From: Pseudomonadota bacterium
GTDB lineage: Bacteria; Desulfobacterota; Desulfobacteria; Desulfobacterales; Desulfolunaceae
DNA length: 64,000 bases
Assembly (NCBI GenBank): GCA_018818835.1
Contig: JAHIRD010000026.1
Span: forward strand, 25,952-89,951
Reading direction: 5' to 3'
Part shown: piece after piece, positions 18,004 to 24,800 of the stretch
Position numbering within the stretch: the stretch's first letter is position 1
Layout of the letters: every line of letters begins with the position of its first letter
The notes under the pieces: generated by a model
The model's input: only the letters and a program-made list of their open reading frames with translations
Told to the model about the DNA's origin: nothing
Database searches by the model: none
Translations under genes and position numbers: made by a program

Positions 18004-18101
18004 GATGCACTCGTAAAAAGTATCAAAGATGGCTATGGAAAAAGGCCCATAGGCAAGGCATAGTGTTTGGCCTGGGTTACGGCATACATGAGCGTATGTC
18101 G
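18004..18101 (-). repeat. MITE-like element, truncated copy A
   Basis: In reverse orientation relative to the other copies. It starts with GATGCACTCGTAAAAA, keeps GATGGCTATGGAAAAAGG and the half palindrome GGCATAGTGTTTGGCC, then ends in the central palindrome where it runs into the AATCG-rich repeat. The second half is missing. Confidence 0.75.
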
Positions 18102-18102
18102 A

Positions 18103-18160
18103 AATCGAAATCGCTATCGGGATCGAAATCGAATTCCGAAAATCCATAGCGATTTCGATT
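18103..18160. repeat. 15-bp inverted repeat in AATCG-rich DNA
   Basis: AATCGAAATCGCTAT (18103-18117) is perfectly inverted at 18146-18160 (ATAGCGATTTCGATT) around 28 bases that include a further ATCGAAATCGAA. It begins directly where MITE-like copy A breaks off. Confidence 0.7.
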
Positions 18161-18316
18161 ATCCCAACACGGTCGATTTAAGGATAAAGACACATTGGAT
18201 TTTTACTTGAGTTTCTTAGAGAACCGGATAAATTATTTTTGCCATGACCCATTATATGGATTAATATAGCTATAAAAAGCCACATGTGGCAAATTAATCA
18301 GTATTTCAGCAGATTG

Positions 18317-18362
18317 TCCATAGGTCGTATAAGTCCCATAGGTCCCCTAAGTCCTATACGAC
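18317..18362. repeat. Short-period repeat array (CCCATAGGTC family) 1
   Basis: Repeats of the type ATAGGTC / ATAAGTCCC / ATAGGTCCC / TAAGTCC at a period of about 10-11 bases. Related arrays are at 20969-21025, 21812-21840, 31759-31817 and 36098-36121. Confidence 0.65.
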
Positions 18363-18424
18363 CATCACCCAGATCCCCGAACCGACTTCCCAGCCCAAAA
18401 AATAAGAGGCCTTTCGCTATTCAG

Positions 18425-18491
18425 AACGCATTCTAATTAGTTCTTGACAAGTAAAAGTGTTATGAATTACATAATTATAACGCATTCTAAT
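18425..18491 (+). promoter_or_regulatory. TTGACA flanked by 13-bp direct repeats
   Basis: AACGCATTCTAAT occurs at 18425-18437 and again at 18479-18491. Between them lies TTGACA (18444-18449) with a poor -10 (TTACAT at 18467-18472). The first copy sits in the partial palindrome AGAACGCATTCT, like a repressor operator. The arrangement suggests a promoter bracketed by two operator copies for the CocE-type gene (inference). Confidence 0.5.
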
Positions 18492-18551
18492 CACTAAAAT
18501 ATGTAAGAAATAAATAATCTTAATGACAGGCCTTAACAAACGGGAGGTTCC

Positions 18552-20900
18552 ATGAGATCATATTATTTTCTACGACAATTTTCAGGACTTATTTTATCGA
18601 GTGTTTTCGTGGCCATGTCAGCCACCACTTCTATTTGCGCGATCTCGTCTTATGTCGACGATGGCCTCTATGACTATGGACTTAGCCAGCCAACCGGTCA
18701 CGGAATGATCACTGAATACAATATCGAGATCCCCATGAGCGATGGGGTCATCCTCATGGGCGATGTCTTTCGCCCTGACGATCCCGGCGTCTATCCGGTG
18801 ATCATGGCTCAAGCGCCTTTCCCGCGTCACCAAAAAATGCGTTTGGGCGTTGATGACAACGGGGGAGTCGGAACCGAGCACTGGTACTTTGAGCAGGCAA
18901 ATCCGGAGTACTGGGTTCCTCGTGGTTATATCTATATTTCCTTTAGTCCTCGTGGGTATGGGGGCTCGGAAGGACAAACGTCTGTTTTAGACTACCAGGA
19001 GTTTGTGGACTTCTACGACGCGATTGAGTGGGCCGCCGTACAACCATGGAGCAGTGGTAACATCGGGCTATACGGTATATCTTACTACGCGTTTTCCCAG
19101 TATTTTGTCGCGGGTCTTCATCCCCCTCATCTGAAAGCGATTGTTCCCTGGGAGGGTCTTTCGGATCCTTACCGTGACATCGCCTACCGGGGAGGCATTC
19201 CGTGCATGTTCGGATTTGCTTTTTCCATGTTAATGAAATTCACAGCAAACAATCCGTGGACGGCAACAGATTATGTCAATATGGTCTTGGATTACCCTTT
19301 AATGGACGATCTCTGGAGATATGGAGCAAATAGCCTGACGCGACCTGCCGGCAGCACCCCCGCTCTTTTGGACGTGATTTCCGACATTGATGTCCCCATG
19401 CTTTCCGTGGGTAACCTTAATGATCCGGACCTTCACCTACGAGGCAATGTGTTTGCTTTCAGGGAGGCAAAAAGTCCAAATAAAAAGCTGCTTTTATACA
19501 CCGGAACCCATTGGGGGTCGGCCTATCAGCCCTGGGCCAACCGGACAGTTCTGCGCTTCTTAGACCATTGGCTCAAGGGAGTTGATACGGGGATTGAGAG
19601 TGAGCCTGCCATAGATATTCAGCTTCGAACCGGCTCGGGTACCTTTACTCATGTCTATGGGGACACATGGCCGCTTGAGCAGACCGAATGGAAAAAGTAT
19701 TACCTTGACGCCAGAACCAAGGGTCTGAGAACGAAAAATCCGCTGATTAGCAGTTCGGCTAAAGCGATGTGGGAACGTGAGGACCTCGTCAGTGGCGATC
19801 AGATAAGGTTCCTCACGGAACCGTTGGAAGAGGATGTTCAAATCGCCGGACCCCTGAGCGCCCATTTCTGGGTGTCCAGCTCCAAGGATGACGTGGATCT
19901 CATTGTGGAGTTGAATGATTTCGATCAGGACGGTAAGGAAACGCGTTTCGCCTATTACCTTGCCGGATCGCCTGATGAACCGGTCTCCCGGGGATGGCTA
20001 CGTGCTTCCCTTAGAGCCCTGGATCCTGAGCGTTCGCTGCCCCATCAGCCCTATTATCTTTTTACCGAAAACGACTGGCTTGAACCGGGCGTGCCGGTCC
20101 CTGTGGACGTGGAAATCTGGCCGACCAGCATGGTTTTCAAAGCTGGACATCGCATTGGGATGACCATTTACTGCGGCAGGCGCTATATGCGCGGTGAAGT
20201 CATTTACAGTGGGCAGCTGCTCCCCTGTCTTTCCGAGTCAGTACTGAACCTCAAGATTCCAGCTTACCAAACCTTTTCATCCAGGGCGGGTACCGTAAAA
20301 ATCTACACCGGTGGCAATAAATCCTCGTGGCTGGATTTACCCACCATTCCGGTCGATAGTACTCACGTCCAACGCATCACCATCAGCGATGAAGGCTTTA
20401 CACCCAGAACCTTGGTCGGCCAAATGGGTAACCGTTTTGAGTGGGCCAACACCGGTGATGACTACCACTCGTCCACCGAGTCAAGCGGTTTGGTTTTGTG
20501 GGAATCACAGGTGATAAATGGGGTTCGTTCTCACAATCCCGAGACGTGGTGGGTGAAGATCCCCTGGGCGGGTACGTTTAACTACCGTGATAGGGTCGCA
20601 GGATTTGAGGGGACCCTGGCGATACCCACCCGCATGCTTGAATCGTTAACACCAAGCGGCGACGTGAGCGTTGCACTCGGTGTCGCGCCCCCACCAGACG
20701 GAGTCGGCTTTGATGTCCAACTTCAATCCGTCGACGGAGTTTGGCGAACCGTTTACGAAGGAATAAGCGACACCTCGATTACATTTTCAAAACTTCAGTC
20801 TGATAGCTATGCCGTGCGAACACGCCTGAGGGGCTTAGATAAAACGTCACAGATGATTCATAGTGATTGGTCCCCACCCACAGCATTTATTGTGGAATAG
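18552..20900 (+). CDS. Secreted CocE/NonD-family hydrolase with C-terminal cupredoxin-like and Fn3-like domains
   Basis: A 782-residue exported alpha/beta hydrolase. A signal peptide (about 1-30) precedes the X-Pro dipeptidyl-peptidase/cocaine-esterase-type catalytic domain; Ser177 lies in GISYY, a likely Asp in NLNDPD and a likely His in GTHWGS. A jelly-roll domain of the PepX_C type follows (about 370-590). Residues about 600-690 look like a cupredoxin fold (ITISDEGFTPRTL, GNRFEWANTGDDYHS, AGTFNYRDRV), but the usual Cys/His/Met copper ligands are absent apart from one His. The last 80 residues resemble fibronectin type III. Family members cleave esters, amides or Pro-peptides; the substrate here is unknown. 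The ribosome binding site GGGAGG is four bases from the ATG. It stands alone between two giant paralogues transcribed the other way. Confidence 0.85.
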   Translation: MRSYYFLRQFSGLILSSVFVAMSATTSICAISSYVDDGLYDYGLSQPTGHGMITEYNIEIPMSDGVILMGDVFRPDDPGVYPVIMAQAPFPRHQKMRLGVDDNGGVGTEHWYFEQANPEYWVPRGYIYISFSPRGYGGSEGQTSVLDYQEFVDFYDAIEWAAVQPWSSGNIGLYGISYYAFSQYFVAGLHPPHLKAIVPWEGLSDPYRDIAYRGGIPCMFGFAFSMLMKFTANNPWTATDYVNMVLDYPLMDDLWRYGANSLTRPAGSTPALLDVISDIDVPMLSVGNLNDPDLHLRGNVFAFREAKSPNKKLLLYTGTHWGSAYQPWANRTVLRFLDHWLKGVDTGIESEPAIDIQLRTGSGTFTHVYGDTWPLEQTEWKKYYLDARTKGLRTKNPLISSSAKAMWEREDLVSGDQIRFLTEPLEEDVQIAGPLSAHFWVSSSKDDVDLIVELNDFDQDGKETRFAYYLAGSPDEPVSRGWLRASLRALDPERSLPHQPYYLFTENDWLEPGVPVPVDVEIWPTSMVFKAGHRIGMTIYCGRRYMRGEVIYSGQLLPCLSESVLNLKIPAYQTFSSRAGTVKIYTGGNKSSWLDLPTIPVDSTHVQRITISDEGFTPRTLVGQMGNRFEWANTGDDYHSSTESSGLVLWESQVINGVRSHNPETWWVKIPWAGTFNYRDRVAGFEGTLAIPTRMLESLTPSGDVSVALGVAPPPDGVGFDVQLQSVDGVWRTVYEGISDTSITFSKLQSDSYAVRTRLRGLDKTSQMIHSDWSPPTAFIVE

Positions 20901-21216
20901 GACGTCCCGGAATGGATTAAAAACAGCGCAAACAGAAACTGTTTAACCAAACATGATATAAAAATGACATAAGCCCTATAGGTCTTATAGATCTTATGGG
21001 ACTTATAGGACCCATGGGACGTATGAAAATTTTAACTGAGTAAGTATGATGTGTGCATTACCTGATTGTTGATTATTGCGAAAGACTTCGTAGGGCGGGC
21101 TGTGCCCGCCGATTGGCACTCAATCTTATAAAATTCCATATACAGTTAAGTCTTGGCAAGTATCCGTGAATTAAGTATGGTGTCGTAGGAATTTGAATGA
21201 TTACAAAGGAGATATC
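20901..21216. other. Intergenic region with two repeat types
   Basis: Contains a short-period array (20969-21025) and a GC-rich hairpin GGGCGGGC-TGT-GCCCGCC at about 21093-21110. The hairpin is of a kind widespread in proteobacterial intergenic DNA. No promoter was recognised with confidence. Confidence 0.55.
20969..21025. repeat. Short-period repeat array (CCCATAGGTC family) 2
   Basis: Units such as CCTATAGGTCTTATAG, TTATGGGACTTATAGG and CCCATGGGACGTATG at a 10-11 base period. The array is largely self-complementary and could fold. Confidence 0.65.
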
Positions 21217-21792
21217 ATGCCGAGAATACCCTATGTTACCTACGATGAGCTGTCACCGGAAAAACAAGCGGAAATCAACAAACATAATTTGAACTGGGAC
21301 GATTCGCTGAATGTGTTTAAAGTGCTTGCAAATTCTCCGGTTGTGTATGATGCCTTTGGAATGCTTGGGGGCAAACTCTTCTTTGATGCGGAACTGAACC
21401 CGAAATACAGGGAACTTGTTATTCTCAGGATCGCCATATTAAAAAAATCCCGTTACGAATGGGCCCAGCATGTGCCCCTGGCGTTTACTACGGGAATTAC
21501 TGCAGAACAAGTGACTGGGCTCATCAACTGGGAGTCTTCCAATCTATTCAGCCCGGAAGAACGCACCATACTTCGTTACACCGATGAGGTCATCAGAGAC
21601 ACCCGGCCCACGGATCAGACCTTCCAGGATGCAGCCATCTTTCTTTCAAAACAGAGCCTGACCGAACTTACCCTTGCCATTGGCTACTGGAACATGGTGG
21701 CTTTGTTTTTAAACACCCTCAAGGTTGAGGTCGAAGACAATTACCATGAAAAACACGGCAAAATCCTCCCTGATCCTGAACCCGAGTGGTAA
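21217..21792 (+). CDS. Carboxymuconolactone decarboxylase/AhpD-like protein
   Basis: A 191-residue all-helical protein of the CMD/AhpD superfamily. The core reads YRELVILRIAILKKSRYEWAQHVPLAF: it keeps the Glu and His of the YEWxxH motif typical of many CMD proteins but lacks the CxxC pair of peroxidase-active AhpD members. The true reaction is therefore unknown; some relatives are hydrolases or decarboxylases and others redox proteins. The start at 21217 is preceded by AAAGGAG at good spacing; the in-frame ATG at 21193 has none. It converges with giant paralogue 2, 51 bases away, and no partner genes are evident. Confidence 0.85.
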   Translation: MPRIPYVTYDELSPEKQAEINKHNLNWDDSLNVFKVLANSPVVYDAFGMLGGKLFFDAELNPKYRELVILRIAILKKSRYEWAQHVPLAFTTGITAEQVTGLINWESSNLFSPEERTILRYTDEVIRDTRPTDQTFQDAAIFLSKQSLTELTLAIGYWNMVALFLNTLKVEVEDNYHEKHGKILPDPEPEW

Positions 21793-21811
21793 ATAAATTC
21801 GTATTTCTGCA

Positions 21812-21840
21812 CATTAGGCCTCATAAGTCCCATGGGTCCC
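21812..21840. repeat. Short-period repeat array (CCCATAGGTC family) 3
   Basis: A short array, TTAGGCCTCATAAGTCCC followed by ATGGGTCCCGG, between the stop codons of two convergent genes. It contains the palindrome GTCCCATGGGTCCC in part. Confidence 0.55.
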
Positions 21841-21843
21841 GGC

Positions 21844-24800
21844 CTATATCACCCCAAACCCAACAACAGTCACATCATCCTGTTGATCATTGGTTTTTTT
21901 ATGATCTTTGAATGCCTGAATTAAAATTTCCTGTTGCTCGTCAAAGGGTTTATGGCTGTTCTCCATGATGATGTCTTGAAATCGCTTTCGGCCGAAACGG
22001 CGTCTATGAATCCCACCCAGTTGATCCACAAAGCCGTCTGTGGATAGATAGAACCGTTGACCATTATGTAAGGGGATCCGGTGTTCGGTGTATGAATAAT
22101 TTAAATCCGAATGGGAATACCCAATGCTCTGCTTGTCCCCGCTTATCACGGTCAACTCTCCCTTGTTCGTGCAAAGCAGTGGCAGCCTGGCACCGGCGAA
22201 TGTCAGGATATGTGACTCGTAATTCATAGAGCAGATCCCTGCATCCAGGCCGTCATCGGACAAGGCATGTTTTGTGTCCTGCTGAAGGGAGGTCTTGACA
22301 ATGGCATTGAGCCGTTTAAGGATGTCGGCCGGGGCGCGACAGCCATCATCCCGAATGACCCTCCTTAATCCGGAGGCTGCAATCATGGTCATAAATGCCC
22401 CCGGGACCCCGTGGCCTGTGCAATCGACAACAGCCAAAATAAATCCATTTTCAAATACATCAGCATAGAAAAAATCACCCCCAATGATGTCCCTCGGCTC
22501 CCAGATAAAAAAGCTATTGGGCAGCCAGGTCTTGACCTGATTCAGATTTGGCAACAGGGATTGCTGGATCATTTTTGCATATCGGATGCTCTCCATGATA
22601 TGTGTGTTGGCTTTTTCTACTTTTTCCAGGGTCAGGTTCAATTCTTTTGTTCTGACCATGACCCGTAGTTCAAGTTCCGCGTTTAAGGTTTTGATTTCTT
22701 CTTCAGCACGTTTTCGTTCCGTGATGTCCGTGACCATGGCAAATGATCCCGGATTCTCTCCTTCATGGATCGATGTGGCCTTGAAAAGACAATCCACCGT
22801 GGTTCCATCCGGGCGAATCAACGCCGCTTCATAAATGCTTTTTTTCTGGTGTTTTAAATCACCTCTCTGGCTGAGGGCCGAGGCGATGTTTTTTTCATCA
22901 ACAAACTCAAAAAAGCTATGGCCGACAATCTCTTCACGTGGGCGGCCAAGAATCAGGCACATTTCAGGATTGACATCCCTTGTCATGCCCTCATGGTCTA
23001 TCTGCCAGAATCCTTCGTTGGCTGTTTCAAGGAGATTGTGAACATGCTCCCGGGCCCGCCTGACATTTTCATACAGCCTTGCATTTTCAATGGAGATGGC
23101 GGCCTGGGATGAGAGCAGGGCCAGCACTTCGACACGGTCCGGTGTAAATGCCCCAACGGCAATGTTATTTTCAAGATAGAGAACTCCCACCAGTTTTGAC
23201 TGACGGATCACCGGCAGGCATAGAATTGATTTGGGCTGATTTTTTATGACATAGGGGTCATTGGTAAAAGGACCCTCGGATACAGCATGGTTCAAAATAA
23301 GGATTTCTTTTGTCCGGGCCACATAATAGACAATGGAATAGGATAGGTCCCCATGACTGTGTATTGAAACGCCTTTTTGCACCCGGATGTCCTTGTCAGG
23401 GCCTCCTTCGGCCACAACATAAAGATGTTTGTCTTTTTCCAGGATTAAAAACCCCTTTTGGGCTCCTGCGTTTTCAATGGACAGATGCATCATTTTGTTA
23501 ATCAGTTTTTCAAGATCCATTTCAATGGAAAGGGCCTGGGTGGTCTTGACAATGGTGACCATGTCTAAGTTATCCATGGTCGTTGAACCGGGTGCGCTTT
23601 CACGCTCTCGGGCAGGGTTATCAAATCGTCGGATCAAGGAGGGATATGTTTTTATAAGATGCTCGACCTTGGCCTTTGCTCCCCATCGGGAATAGGCTTC
23701 CAAGGCATTTTCCATATAGGCTCTTGCAAATAGCTGCTTTTCTCTGTTCAACCAGAATTTTGCTGCAAGCTCATTGGAAAGGGCCTCATATTGGATATAT
23801 CCATGCTCAATAGACGCTGCAACTGCCTTGTCATAGTATTCTGAAGCCCTTTCCTGTTTCCCCGTGACCCGGGAAAGCTCGGCTTCCACCAGATAATAGT
23901 GATGGAGAATGTTCATGGGGCCGTATTCAGCCCAGAACAGCATTTTTTTCTGGTTTGTGTTTACATGGTGTCGTATTTTTTTTTGTTCATGGGGTTCTGC
24001 CTCGGGATAAACGGCAAGGCGCGAAAGTGACATATAAAAGACCATAATGGGATAAACATGTATCTCTTTGGTAAAATCAATATATTCATCGGTTTTTTTT
24101 GCAGATTTTTCAGCATAGGCGTAGTCTTCGAACATATAGGCGGCCATCATTTCATGGAGAGTGGCCAAGGCAATGAAGATTGATGCACCGATTTCTTTCA
24201 AAATGGGAAGGAATTCCGGTAGGTTAAATATCTTTCCCTGGATACGGGCAGGATTCTCGGCACCTCCTGTCAGGTTCTGTATCTGCTGCATATAAATCTG
24301 ATAAATAATAACGCCGTATGAAAAGCCCATTTTTGACAGTTGTTTTGAATGTTGTGCAAATTCTTTTTCAAGCTCAGACAGATTTTTTCCTGTATACAAA
24401 ATCCCTGCATAGAACGTGAGGCACAAAGCCGCTGGTTGAACATGGCCGATCTGGGAAAGGTCTCGGGAGAGTTCCAGAAGATGGCTTATTTTACTGTTTA
24501 GATGCTCAGTCCAAAAGCTGACACTTGAATCGAAATACATGTTTGCAGATAATTTTTCAGGCACAAGATTGTATTGATCTGCAATATCAATTGCGGCCCT
24601 GCAAAGACGGGTTCCTGCATGGATTTTATCAAATATCCCGCAAAGTATGGACCCCAGGGTGGCAAAGGTCGGAATGGATTCAGGGACAAACCCGTGGGTG
24701 GTTGAAAGCTCAAACCGTTTCATGACAGCAAGAACATAAAGCGGTATATTCAGGGTTATGGCTGACAGAGTCATTCTAAGTAAAATACGCACGGTCGCGA

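Larger units (their letters stand above)
17790..18551. other. Repeat-rich divergent intergenic region
   Basis: About 760 bases with no credible gene. In order: promoter of the giant protein (17898-17926), truncated MITE-like copy (18004-18101), a perfect 15-bp inverted repeat of AATCGAAATCGCTAT (18103-18160), an array of CCCATAGGTC-like units (about 18317-18362) and a repeat-flanked TTGACA (18425-18491) before the CocE-type gene. Confidence 0.7.

Noticed and set aside
21093..21110. GC-rich hairpin GGGCGGGC-TGT-GCCCGCC as terminator of the hydrolase gene
   Set aside because: No T-run follows, and this hairpin is a type common as an intergenic repeat in many bacteria.
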